Position numbers and translations under genes: made by a program. 64,000 nucleotides of DNA. Origin: CAXBMB01 sp052078155. GTDB taxonomy: Bacteria > Pseudomonadota > Alphaproteobacteria > Kiloniellales > DSM-21159. Position 1 is the first letter of the stretch. Each line of letters starts with the position of its first letter. Location: the NCBI GenBank assembly GCA_052078155.1, contig JBQJBP010000004.1, positions 124,001 through 188,000 of the forward strand. Reading direction: 5' to 3'. Of this stretch, positions 17,500-25,629 are shown piece by piece. Under the pieces are notes generated by a model. That model saw only the letters and a list, made by a program, of their open reading frames with translations. It made no database searches and was not told the DNA's origin.

Positions 17500-17841
17500 A
17501 TGGACAATCCCGTTTTTGAACGCATCAAGCAGGACATCAGCGACAGCGATGTGGTGCTCTACATGAAAGGCACACCTGTCTTTCCCCAGTGCGGCTTTTC
17601 CGCTGCCGTGGTTCAGGTTCTGAGCCACCTGGGTGTCAAATTCAAAGGCATCAACGTGCTGGAAGATCCGGGCCTGCGCGAAGGCATCAAGTCCTTCTCC
17701 AACTGGCCAACCATTCCCCAGCTCTATGTCAAAGGCGAATTCGTCGGCGGCTGCGACATCATCCGCGAAATGTTCGAGTCCGGGGAGCTGCAGCAGCACC
17801 TGAACGACAACGGCGTCAGCGTCAACCAGCCTGCCGCCTGA
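17500..17841 (+). CDS. grxD: Monothiol glutaredoxin, Grx4 type
   Basis: A 113-residue CGFS-type glutaredoxin that binds glutathione-ligated iron-sulfur clusters and pairs with BolA. The KGTPVFPQCGFSAAVV motif holds the single active Cys; NWPTIPQLYVKGEFVGGCDI is the glutathione-binding region. Two in-frame ATGs exist: 17494 is only two bases from AAGGA, while 17500 is eight bases away, so 17500 is chosen. A terminator follows at 17899. Confidence 0.95.
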   Translation: MDNPVFERIKQDISDSDVVLYMKGTPVFPQCGFSAAVVQVLSHLGVKFKGINVLEDPGLREGIKSFSNWPTIPQLYVKGEFVGGCDIIREMFESGELQQHLNDNGVSVNQPAA

Positions 17842-17898
17842 GCCTAAGACCCGAACTGTGCCTTGCCTTCGGGATTGAGGTGCGCTGAAACAGAAACA

Positions 17899-17931
17899 GG
17901 GCCGTCTTCCCCGGGGAGGCGGCCCTTTTCT
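17899..17931 (+). terminator. Rho-independent terminator after grxD
   Basis: GGGCCG pairs with CGGCCC, with an inner CCCC/GGGG stem, followed by TTTT. Confidence 0.82.
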
Positions 17932-17945
17932 TATGCCAGACCCGC

Positions 17946-18064
17946 TAAAGTTCCATCTGCTTAAGTGGACTCATGGCGTGATACCACTTGAAGCGTGAAG
18001 CTCTTTTCAAGGGTTTAGTGGATGAGTCACGGTTTAGGTACAGGCGCTTTGTGCCACTGTCCCG
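17946..18064 (+). mobile_element. Dispersed MITE-like element, copy 6 (eroded right end)
   Basis: The left two hairpins are clear (CTTAAGTGGACTCATGG, then CTCTTTTCAAGGGTTTAG), while the right terminal repeat has decayed. Located between the grxD terminator and the adenosine deaminase gene. Confidence 0.7.
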
Positions 18065-18154
18065 CCGTCCTGCTGGAAGGAATTGGGGTGGCAGGCAGAT
18101 TGGCCCCGGACTATTCTGCCCCGAAAGCTCAAGGCGCAGCGGGGAGTCGGCCAG

Positions 18155-19753
18155 ATGAAAAGAAACAACACTGCAGACAGGTCAGACCGGGCACGGCTCC
18201 TTCACAGGTCCGGTCTGGCTCTGGCAACGGCGCTGCTTCTGGCAGCCTGCGCCCCGCAAAAGACCGAAAGTCTGCAAAGCGGCTCCACCCTGCCTGCCGA
18301 AGCAGAAAGCCGCGCGGCCGCTCAACTGGAAACACTGAAGAACACCCCCGCGGCTCTGCGTCCCTTCCTGACGGCTTTTCCCAAAGGTGGGGACATTCAC
18401 AGCCACCTGGCAGGTGCCGTCTACGCTGAATCCATGCTGGAGTGGGCTGCCGAAGACGGACGTTGCGGTAATGCTGAGGCCGGATACCTCAGTCTGGCCC
18501 TGCCATCGGGCAAATGTGACAGCGCCAAAGGCGACAAGCCGGTATCCGAACTGCTGACCAACGCCAATGACACGGACGCCCTGATCGATGCGCTCTCGAC
18601 CCGCAACTACCATTGGGGCAGCGTCAACGGCCACGACCAGTTCTTCAACACCTTTGGCAAGTTCTGGCCCGCCAACATCAACCGCACCGGGGACATGCTG
18701 GCAGAGGTGGCGGAGCGCGCCGCCAGTCAGAACATTCCCTATCTGGAACTGATGGATTCCCCGGGCATGACCGCGGCCCGCTCTTTGGGGGCCAAGGTCG
18801 GCTGGCATGACGACCCGCGGGCTTTCCGCAAGGCCCTGCGCGCCGGTGGCATGGCACAGATCGTCACAGACGCCCGGCAGGAAATCACCCGGGCGGAAGC
18901 CCGCAAGGCGGAACTCTTGAGCTGCGACACCTCCAGTCCCAAAGCCGGGTGCGACGTCACCATCCGCTATCTGGCGCAGGTCATCCGAACCTTCCCCAGG
19001 GAAGAGATTTTTGCCCAGACCCTCCTGGCCCATGAGCTTGTGCGCCAGGACTCCCGCTTTGTCGGCCTCAACTTTGTAGCCCCGGAGGATGACCGTATCA
19101 CCCTGCGCGACTACAGCCTTCAGATGCAGATCATCGGTGAACTGGGACGGATGATCCCGGATGTGCCGGTAACCCTGCACGCCGGGGAGCTGACCATAGG
19201 TCTGGTGCCGCCGGAGGATCTGCGCTTCCACATTCGTGAAGCCATAGAAGTGGCGGGCGCCACACGCATCGGCCACGGCGTGGACATTCTCTACGAAGAC
19301 GGCGCCCAGGATCTGATGGCCCGCATGGCCAAGGATGAAATCCTGGTCGAGATCAACCTCACCTCCAACGAGGTCATCCTTGAGGTGGAGGGGGAAGATC
19401 ATCCTTTCACCAGCTACCGTGCCGCCGGCGTTCCCTTAACGCTGTCCACCGATGACGAAGGGGTTTCCCGCATCGACCTGACCCATGAGTACGAAAAGGC
19501 GGTCCGTACCTACGACCTGGACTATGGCTTTCTGAAAGAACTGTCCCGCAACAGTCTGACCTACAGTTTTCTGGAGGGCGAAAATCTCTGGCTGTCTCCT
19601 CGCGATGACCTGTCCGTGGCCGCCTGCCAGGACGATCAACCAGGCGCAGCTGATCCCTCCGCTGCCTGTCAGGGCTTCCTGAAAAGCAGCAAGAAAGCCC
19701 GGCTTCAGTGGGATCTGGAAGCCCGCTTCCTGGCCTTTGAAGCCAGCTTCTAG
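18155..19753 (+). CDS. Adenosine deaminase-family lipoprotein
   Basis: A 532-residue exported amidohydrolase. Residues 1-32 form a lipoprotein signal ending in LLAAC (lipidated Cys32). The deaminase metal and catalytic motifs follow: GDIHSHLAGA (80-89), LHAGE near 342, RIGHG near 372 and STDDEG near 431. Cytosolic bacterial adenosine deaminases are shorter (about 330-350 residues); the added N-terminal segment and export make this more like secreted ADGF/ADA2-type enzymes. It probably deaminates adenosine or related nucleosides at the cell surface or in the periplasm. The start at 18155 has GGGGAG upstream. Its TAG stop is the first three bases of repeat copy 7. Confidence 0.85.
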   Translation: MKRNNTADRSDRARLLHRSGLALATALLLAACAPQKTESLQSGSTLPAEAESRAAAQLETLKNTPAALRPFLTAFPKGGDIHSHLAGAVYAESMLEWAAEDGRCGNAEAGYLSLALPSGKCDSAKGDKPVSELLTNANDTDALIDALSTRNYHWGSVNGHDQFFNTFGKFWPANINRTGDMLAEVAERAASQNIPYLELMDSPGMTAARSLGAKVGWHDDPRAFRKALRAGGMAQIVTDARQEITRAEARKAELLSCDTSSPKAGCDVTIRYLAQVIRTFPREEIFAQTLLAHELVRQDSRFVGLNFVAPEDDRITLRDYSLQMQIIGELGRMIPDVPVTLHAGELTIGLVPPEDLRFHIREAIEVAGATRIGHGVDILYEDGAQDLMARMAKDEILVEINLTSNEVILEVEGEDHPFTSYRAAGVPLTLSTDDEGVSRIDLTHEYEKAVRTYDLDYGFLKELSRNSLTYSFLEGENLWLSPRDDLSVAACQDDQPGAADPSAACQGFLKSSKKARLQWDLEARFLAFEASF

Positions 19754-19885
19754 AGTGTGATCGACAGAAGAAAAGGCGCTTTGCACCTGAAACTGATCCG
19801 AGGCTGATCCTCTATCGCGGTGAAAAGAGTTTCACGTTTCAAGCGGGTGTCAAGGAGTGAGGCCCCTTAAACACATTTGGCTCTA
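19751..19885 (-). mobile_element. Dispersed MITE-like element, copy 7 (variant subfamily)
   Basis: It begins TAGAGTGTGATCGACAGAAG and ends ATTTGGCTCTA. The right-type end differs from the main family but matches copy 13 (33585-33713), so these two form a subfamily. The initial TAG is the stop codon of the adenosine deaminase gene. Confidence 0.8.
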
Positions 19886-20094
19886 ACCGCGCCTTGATTT
19901 TTCGCAGCTTGGTCGCTATATCGCTGGCAGTAGCAGAGGCAAGCGTCCTCGCGAATTGGAGATTTTATGCAAGAGTCCCGGGCATAAGCCCCTTCCTGAC
20001 CATCTGAGTCTCAGGAAATTTGAAAAGACAGGACCACTCACGCGCAGCGCTGAGTGAACCCTTTTCTGCGCTCTCATAAAATCAAGACATTCCA

Positions 20095-20352
20095 ATGAAC
20101 ATTTCAAAGCACGAACAGCGTGTTTTGCATGAACTCGCTTTGGGGGGATCCATCCACCATGAGCGACATGCAAGCGGTAAAATCTGTGACGTCACTTGCT
20201 ACACCCGTGACGGTTACGTTCTGAGCGACTGCACCCTCAGCGTCTTTCAACGCCTTTTGAAACGCCGGCTGATCCGATCGCGCAACGGCGGCCCCTACCG
20301 GGCCTCAACCCTTGGCATCAAATCAGTGCGTGCACAGCTCAATCAAAGATAG
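20095..20352 (+). CDS. YjhX-like protein (UPF0386 family)
   Basis: An 85-residue protein matching the YjhX family throughout: MNISKHEQRVLHELALGG, CYTRDGYVLSDCTLSVFQRLLKRRLI and a PYRASTLGIKSVRAQL end. It reads like a small winged-helix DNA-binding fold. E. coli YjhX is listed as a possible toxin of a toxin-antitoxin pair, but many alphaproteobacteria carry it alone, and no antitoxin gene is adjacent here. The ribosome binding site is weak. Confidence 0.82.
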   Translation: MNISKHEQRVLHELALGGSIHHERHASGKICDVTCYTRDGYVLSDCTLSVFQRLLKRRLIRSRNGGPYRASTLGIKSVRAQLNQR

Positions 20353-20444
20353 GAAAACAGGAAGATGGCAGACAAAATCTGCACAGCCGGGCTTTGCCAA
20401 AGCCCGGCAATCGACCAGCCCAACACAGCCCCGGGGGACAGACA

Positions 20445-20969
20445 ATGACACAGCCGGATAACAACACGATCATCGAGATCCACCGCCTGGCCTTCGGAAC
20501 AGAAGAAGGCGAAGCGATTGCCGCCTTGACCGGGGAATTGCTCGCCCTGCCACAGACCTTGTCCTTCAGTACCCAGCGCGATGGCCAGTGGGCAGGAAAC
20601 CTGCTGTTCACTCCCTTTGTCTTTGACGCGCAGCCTGAGGCAACCTGCTACCTGCTGGCGCCTCTTGGGGTCTTGCCGGACTACCAGAACCAGGGCGTTG
20701 GCAAGGAACTGATGGAAACAGGCATGAAGCAGTTAACCTCCCTTGGGACCGATGCTGTCTTTGTGCTCGGGATACCGAGTTACTATCCGCACTACGGCTT
20801 TGCTCCAACAGACAAGCAAACGCCCTATCCCGATCTTCTGACCATCCCTGAAGCCTGGATGGCCTGCGAGTTGAAGACAGGGGCGCTGGCCCGGCTGGAG
20901 GGCAAAACGCGGGCTGTTGCTCCCTTCATGAAAGCGCTCTACTGGGACACATCCGGTCATGAAGGTTAG
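20445..20969 (+). CDS. GNAT family N-acetyltransferase, YhbS-like
   Basis: A 174-residue acetyltransferase. Features: EEGEAIAALTGELLALP at the start, LAPLGVLPDYQNQGVGKELME as the acetyl-CoA loop, then VFVLGIPSYYPHYGFAP, which is the YhbS-type hallmark. The substrate is unknown. The start at 20445 follows GGGGGAC. It lies 92 bases after the YjhX-like gene. A terminator follows at about 20997. Confidence 0.82.
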   Translation: MTQPDNNTIIEIHRLAFGTEEGEAIAALTGELLALPQTLSFSTQRDGQWAGNLLFTPFVFDAQPEATCYLLAPLGVLPDYQNQGVGKELMETGMKQLTSLGTDAVFVLGIPSYYPHYGFAPTDKQTPYPDLLTIPEAWMACELKTGALARLEGKTRAVAPFMKALYWDTSGHEG

Positions 20970-20996
20970 CTTACAGCCCCTGTGTTAGAAGCTTCA

Positions 20997-21040
20997 GGGA
21001 GGGCCAGAGCAATATCTGCTTTGGCCCTCTTGGTCTTCTT
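20997..21040 (+). terminator. Rho-independent terminator after the GNAT gene
   Basis: GAGGGCCA (20999-21006) pairs with TGGCCCTC (21022-21029), with an inner AGCA/TGCT stem, followed by a T-rich stretch. Confidence 0.75.
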
Positions 21041-21327
21041 CTCCATTCACTGCTGGCCGCGTCACTTCCAGGCAGACCTGCGGTTGATCCAAAAAAACCG
21101 ACAGGCTCGCTCTCTAAGCAGCAACACCTGCTCTACGCAATAACTCGTGCCTCTCAAACGCCAGGCATCAGATCACGATAAGTTCATGGCCGCCCGCCGA
21201 CTTACAGTTGGTCCGTAAAGGGCATTTTTGTCTCCCTTACAATCCATTACTTCCTTCTTTCGCGTCGGTCTGCCAGCTTGGGCTCCCGTCGTCGTCTCCT
21301 GTTCTGAGAGAAGAAGGGTCACGCTCA
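21041..21327. other. Intergenic region without a recognised feature
   Basis: Spacer between the GNAT terminator and repeat copy 8. No open frame that looks coding and no RNA gene seen. Confidence 0.45.
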
Positions 21328-21465
21328 AAGAGCATGATCGGATTGGAAAAGAGCACTGCGTGCTTAAAACCAATCCGTGATTCACTCTTTAGTACTTTGT
21401 ACAGAAGCAAAAGATTGCTTTCCGTGTCCTCACGTCGTGCGGCCACTTAAACAGATTTGGCTTCA
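21328..21465 (-). mobile_element. Dispersed MITE-like element, copy 8
   Basis: AAGAGCATGATCGG at one end and GATTTGGCTTCA at the other; internal hairpins are partly eroded. It lies upstream of the EamA transporter gene, which copy 9 closes at the other end. Confidence 0.75.
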
Positions 21466-21531
21466 GGCCTGCAGCCTGCCGCAGCTTTTCGGCTCACCTG
21501 ACTACTCCTTGCTGAAAGATCCGTCCCAACC

Positions 21532-22467
21532 ATGTCCCAGTCCAGCTCATCCTCCCCGCTTCCCGAGCAACAAGGGACTGTCCAGGCGGACAACCGACAG
21601 CAACAACTGGGCTGGTTTCTGGGCTTTATTGGGGTCACAGCCTTCGCGCTGACCCTGCCCATGACACGTCTGGCGTTGGTGACATTTGATCCCTGGTTTA
21701 TCGGATTGGGCCGGGCGGCTCTGGCGGGCCTGGTTGCGGGGGCCATTTTGCTGATTACCCGTCAGCCCCTGCCCAAAGGCAAAGACCTCTGGCTGCTGAT
21801 GCAGGTCAGCCTGGGCGTGGTCTTTGGCTTTCCGCTCTTTTCCACCTGGGCCATGCAGGATCTGCCAGCCTCCCACGGGGGGGTCGTTCTGGGCATTCTG
21901 CCGCTGGCGACTGCTGCCGGCGGTGCCCTGCTGGCCAAAGAACGCCCGTCCCTCGCCTTCTGGCTGGTCAGTCTGGCTGGCAGCGCCCTGGTCATTGGAT
22001 ATTCTCTGAGCAAGGGAGGTGGCAGCCTGGCACTGGCTGACCTGGCTTTGCTGGCAGCCGTTATCGCCGCGGCATTGGGCTACACTCAAGGGGCCGTGCT
22101 GACGCCGCGCCTGGGGGCCTGGCAGACCATCTGCTGGGCTCTGGTGATCTCTCTGCCCCTCACCCTGCCCGCCTCCTTCTGGCTCTGGCCTCAGCAAAGC
22201 TGGCAACACCTGACCTGGGTCAGCGGCTCCGCCTTTATCTATGTCAGTCTGATCAGCCAGCTGGCCGGTTTTTTTGCCTGGTACAGGGGGCTGGCTCTGG
22301 GGGGCGTGGCCAAGGTCGGTCAGGTCCAGCTGCTGCAGACCTTCATCACCCTGGCTGTCTCAGCTTTGCTGCTGGGCGAACATATCGGCTGGGGCGAAAC
22401 CCTGACCGCCTTGCTGGTTCTGATCCTGGTCGCTGTCGGCAAACGCCTGCCGGTCAAAAAGGGCTAG
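21532..22467 (+). CDS. EamA/DMT family transporter
   Basis: A 311-residue integral membrane protein with about ten spans arranged as two EamA repeats (roughly residues 26-155 and 165-305). The second repeat shows GEHIGWGETLTALLVLILVAVGKRL, typical of the family. These proteins export or import small metabolites; the substrate cannot be told. The first 25 residues are polar and cytosolic. The TAG stop at 22465-22467 is the left end of repeat copy 9, and copy 8 lies upstream. Confidence 0.85.
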   Translation: MSQSSSSSPLPEQQGTVQADNRQQQLGWFLGFIGVTAFALTLPMTRLALVTFDPWFIGLGRAALAGLVAGAILLITRQPLPKGKDLWLLMQVSLGVVFGFPLFSTWAMQDLPASHGGVVLGILPLATAAGGALLAKERPSLAFWLVSLAGSALVIGYSLSKGGGSLALADLALLAAVIAAALGYTQGAVLTPRLGAWQTICWALVISLPLTLPASFWLWPQQSWQHLTWVSGSAFIYVSLISQLAGFFAWYRGLALGGVAKVGQVQLLQTFITLAVSALLLGEHIGWGETLTALLVLILVAVGKRLPVKKG

Positions 22468-22602
22468 GGACAAATCGCCTTAAGTGGAGTCACCACGTGA
22501 TAACGCTTAAAGCGTAAATTTGCCTCTCTTCAATATGTTAGAGGATGATTCACGGGTTAGCTCCGAGCGCAAAGCGCTTCTAACTAAACCGATCATGCTC
22601 TA
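22465..22602 (+). mobile_element. Dispersed MITE-like element, copy 9
   Basis: Full copy starting TAGGGACAAATCG and ending AAACCGATCATGCTCTA. The first TAG is the stop codon of the EamA gene. Convergent position between that gene and the PAS gene at 22621. Confidence 0.88.
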
Positions 22603-22620
22603 GAGCACGATCTTCAATCT

Positions 22621-23130
22621 TCAGTCTTCATGCATGTAGAGCGGCAGATTGTCGTCTTCATCCATGTGAATGATCGGCTTGCAGGCAAAGATCAAAAACA
22701 GGGTGTCCACCGGCTGTCCCGGCTCGGACAGAGGCATGATCAGGCGCTGGTAATCCAGGGCACCGCCGTCTTCCAAAGGCACCACAATGCGGCGCACATT
22801 GGCCTGCCGTTCCAGGCAAGCCGCGTGGTATGCAGGCAGTTGTTTTTCCAGATGGGCCGCGGTGTAGTTTTCATGAAACCAGCCGCCGGTGGCCTCCCGC
22901 TTGAAGAACTGCACCAGCTGGGTGCCAATCAGGCGATGACGAAAGAAACGCTGATCTCCATCCCAGACCACATCAACAAGATTGGTCCAGGGCAAGAGAT
23001 TGGGAATGGCAATGGGGTCTAAATCTGTTCGCCCCGGAATGTCATCGGGACGGCAAAGGCTTGTCCAGTAGTAATAGGCTTCCTGGTGAAGCGGATCGCT
23101 TAGCAGCAGGTCGGAAGCAACAGTAATCAC
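22621..23130 (-). CDS. PAS_5-type single-domain PAS protein
   Basis: A 169-residue protein resembling the PAS_5 family: YYYWTSLCRPDDIPGRTDLDPIAIPNLLPW, then DGDQRFFRHRLIGTQLVQFFKREATGGWF, and a final YQRLIMPLSEPGQPVDTLFLIF. No output domain is attached. It starts at GTG with a G-rich ribosome binding site. A paralogue of the gene at 7002-7481, with a better fit to the family consensus. Partner and ligand unknown. Confidence 0.8.
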   Translation of the reverse strand: MITVASDLLLSDPLHQEAYYYWTSLCRPDDIPGRTDLDPIAIPNLLPWTNLVDVVWDGDQRFFRHRLIGTQLVQFFKREATGGWFHENYTAAHLEKQLPAYHAACLERQANVRRIVVPLEDGGALDYQRLIMPLSEPGQPVDTLFLIFACKPIIHMDEDDNLPLYMHED

Positions 23131-23459
23131 CAGTCACCCCACGATCTGGCGCCACCCCAGAACTTCCCGGCCAGCATGCCGGGTTTTCCCAGAGGATTGG
23201 GCACCCCATATCTGTCACAAAGATCAAGCATTGCTCGTCAGGGTCTCACACTTCAGTCATTCGATAAACAAAAAGGCAGCGAACACGGCAATTTCACAGA
23301 AAAACAGAGCTGCGCACTCTTCAAAGTGCGCCACTAGCTCAAAGAAACCACTGCTCAGCCACTTCACTTTATAACATACGAATATAAAAACATTGTTTAA
23401 ATCCTGTGGCAGTCCGCAACAGGCAGCGCCGCCTGCTGTGGGGTCACAGCGATTTGACT
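23131..23459. other. Intergenic region without a recognised feature
   Basis: An AT-richer spacer (notably around 23365-23400) upstream of the PAS gene, likely holding its promoter. No gene seen. Confidence 0.45.
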
Positions 23460-23536
23460 ACTTTCAATCTCTTACCGGATCATTCACGGTTTAGGTACAA
23501 GCGCGAAGCGCTTCCAACTAAACCGATCCTGCTCTG
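23460..23536 (+). mobile_element. Fragment of the dispersed element (right half), copy 10
   Basis: Only the part from the second hairpin to the right end remains (GGATCATTCACGGTTTAG to CCGATCCTGCTCTG). A short ATTTGAC motif just before it may be a remnant of the lost half. Confidence 0.75.
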
Positions 23537-23552
23537 GGGCAGCCAGGCAAAG

Positions 23553-23585
23553 AAAAAGCCGCGAACCCGAAGGTCCGCGGCTTTT
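23553..23585 (-). terminator. Terminator of rpsD, likely bidirectional
   Basis: AAAAGCCGCG and CGCGGCTTTT arms around a short loop, 37 bases after the rpsD stop; T-runs on both strands. Confidence 0.88.
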
Positions 23586-23621
23586 CTTGTTTCCCTGCCC
23601 AGCAAAGGGCAGCGGTCAGCC

Positions 23622-24239
23622 TTAGCGGCTGTAGAATTCGATGACCAGGTTGGGTTCCATCTGCACCGGGTAAGGCACATCAGCCAACTTGGGACCGCGC
23701 ACGAAAGTGGCAGAGGTGCCTTTTTCGTTGACGGAAACGTAGTCAGGAATTTCACGTTCGGCAGAGCCAATGGCTTCCAGAACGATCACCAGTTCACGGC
23801 TCTTTTCTTTGATTTCAATCACGTCACCGTCCTTAACCTGATAGGAAGGAATGTTGACGCGTTTGCCGTTGACGGTCACGTGACCGTGGTTGACGAACTG
23901 ACGGGCAGCGAAGACGGTCGGCACGAACTTGGCGCGGTAAACAACCGCGTCCAGACGGCGCTCCAGAACTTCAATCAGGTTTTCGCCGGTGTCACCACGA
24001 CGACGCACAGCTTCGTCGTAGTAGCGGCGGAACTGACGCTCGCCAATGTTGCCGTAGTAACCTTTGAGCTTCTGCTTGGCAGACAGCTGAATGCCGAAAT
24101 CAGAAGGCTGGCGGCGGCGGCGCTGGCCGTGCTGGCCCGGACCGTATTCACGACGGTTCACAGGGCTTTTGGGGCGACCCCAGAGGTTTTCGCCCAGACG
24201 GCGATCAATTTTGTACTTAGAACTCAGGCGCTTAGACAT
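23622..24239 (-). CDS. rpsD: 30S ribosomal protein S4
   Basis: A 205-residue primary 16S rRNA-binding protein of the small subunit. It starts MSKRLSSKYKIDRRLGENLWG and contains the S4 RNA-binding domain LERRLDAVVYRAKFVPTVFAARQFVNHGHVTVNGKRV in two parts. It lacks the N-terminal Cys cluster of zinc-binding S4 forms. It stands alone, as is common in alphaproteobacteria. GGAG lies upstream of the ATG at 24239. Confidence 0.97.
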   Translation of the reverse strand: MSKRLSSKYKIDRRLGENLWGRPKSPVNRREYGPGQHGQRRRRQPSDFGIQLSAKQKLKGYYGNIGERQFRRYYDEAVRRRGDTGENLIEVLERRLDAVVYRAKFVPTVFAARQFVNHGHVTVNGKRVNIPSYQVKDGDVIEIKEKSRELVIVLEAIGSAEREIPDYVSVNEKGTSATFVRGPKLADVPYPVQMEPNLVIEFYSR

Positions 24240-24675
24240 GCGCTTACTCCGTTGATTCGGTGTCAATTGTCCCGGTAGTTTCACCGCTCAGACCGGCTGT
24301 TTGGTGAACGGGATCGCGCAGCACAACTGCCCCACAATCCGCTTTCCCGGGAAGGTGCGCGGGACTATAGGCATCCCGCCGGAAATGTCAAACCCGTTTG
24401 CCGCAGAAAAACACCACCCGAATTCGGCAGAAACTCAGGCTTTTCCCTGCTGTTCGCACGGGTCTTGTTCCTTAAAGCAAGGCTGGTTTGGCAACAAGCC
24501 TCTTCCTTCCCTCTTAGAGGGGGCCTATGGTTCTCTCGTTGCCAGAGAAAACAGACTGCTGCCGGTAAGTCGTTTGCCCTCTGCCACCACCTTTAAAATC
24601 TACCGGAAAACCAGGGACGCGCCTCCAAACCAGCCCTCCCGCTGGTTCCGAGACAACCAAGTGCGAGGCCCTGCC
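24240..24675. other. Divergent spacer between rpsD and an EamA transporter gene
   Basis: About 435 bases. A plus-strand frame is open from 24301, but the translated upstream part looks non-conserved, so it is treated as spacer holding both promoters. Confidence 0.45.
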
Positions 24676-25617
24676 GTGTTTCTATCGAGATTCCTGGACT
24701 CCCTGCCTACCCATGCAAAAGGTCTGCTTCTGACCTCGCTGGGTGTGCTGCTGATCTCCCCCGACTCCCTTCTGATACGCCTGATCGACACCGACGAATG
24801 GACCCTTCTGATGTGGCGCGGTACCGGTCAGGGCATCATGCTGTTTCTGATCTACCGGGTCTGGGTTGGCAGAGACTGGCTGAAACAAGCCCTGTCCCTG
24901 GGGCGGGCGTTGCTGATCGGCAGTCTTTTCTTCGCGGGCACCAACATTGGCTTCATCATCTCCCTGACCCACACCAGCGTGGCCAACACTCTGGCCATTG
25001 TGGCGGCGACCCCCATGTTTGCAGCCCTGTTGTCGTGGATCATGTTGCGGGAAAAGACAGGGCTGAGGACCTGGCTGGCCATCTTTGGTGCAGCCGCAGG
25101 CATTGGCGTGATCATCAGCGCCTCCATCCGGGACGGCTCCTTCAGCCTGGGCGGCGGTGCCATTTACGGGGATATCGCGGCCTTGGTCACGGCCTTTTTG
25201 CTGGCCGCCAGCTTTGTGGGCCTGCGCATCTACAAAGACCACAACATGATGCCCTGCATCATCCTGGGAGCCTTCATTGCCGGGGCCGTGGGCGGGACGG
25301 TCACGGCCACCCCTCTCCTGCCTGCCAGCAGCTTGATCTGGGTGGGCTTGCTGACCCTGACCCTGCCTTTTGCAACTCTGCTGATCACCCTGGGGCCGCG
25401 TTATCTGCCAGCTTCCGAAGTCAGTCTGCTCATGCTGCTGGAAACAGTGCTGGGGCCCTTGCTGGTCTGGCTGTTTCTGGCAGAGCAACCGCCCGCTGAA
25501 ACCCTGCTGGGTGGCTTCATCATCCTGGCGGTGCTGACCCTGCATTCATTGGTCGCCATCCGCAGCCAGCAACGCAAAAAGCGTCAGGGAAAAGAGCAGG
25601 CAGCCCTGGGCGAATAG
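24676..25617 (+). CDS. EamA/DMT family transporter
   Basis: A 313-residue membrane protein with about ten spans in two EamA repeats. Typical stretches: ISLTHTSVANTLAIVAATPMFAALLSW with a following LREKTGLRTWLAIFGAAAGIGVI, and RYLPASEVSLLMLLETVLGPLLVWL. The start is uncertain: GTG at 24676 follows GCGAGG at about seven bases; GTG at 24661 is an alternative. It converges on trmJ with 12 bases between stops. Substrate unknown. Confidence 0.82.
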   Translation: MFLSRFLDSLPTHAKGLLLTSLGVLLISPDSLLIRLIDTDEWTLLMWRGTGQGIMLFLIYRVWVGRDWLKQALSLGRALLIGSLFFAGTNIGFIISLTHTSVANTLAIVAATPMFAALLSWIMLREKTGLRTWLAIFGAAAGIGVIISASIRDGSFSLGGGAIYGDIAALVTAFLLAASFVGLRIYKDHNMMPCIILGAFIAGAVGGTVTATPLLPASSLIWVGLLTLTLPFATLLITLGPRYLPASEVSLLMLLETVLGPLLVWLFLAEQPPAETLLGGFIILAVLTLHSLVAIRSQQRKKRQGKEQAALGE

Positions 25618-25629
25618 CGTCCCCGGTGA

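Noticed and set aside
20095..20969. YjhX-like and GNAT genes as a toxin-antitoxin pair
   Set aside because: A GNAT toxin needs a ribbon-helix-helix antitoxin; the YjhX-like protein is of a different family, and the GNAT resembles YhbS rather than TacT-type toxins.
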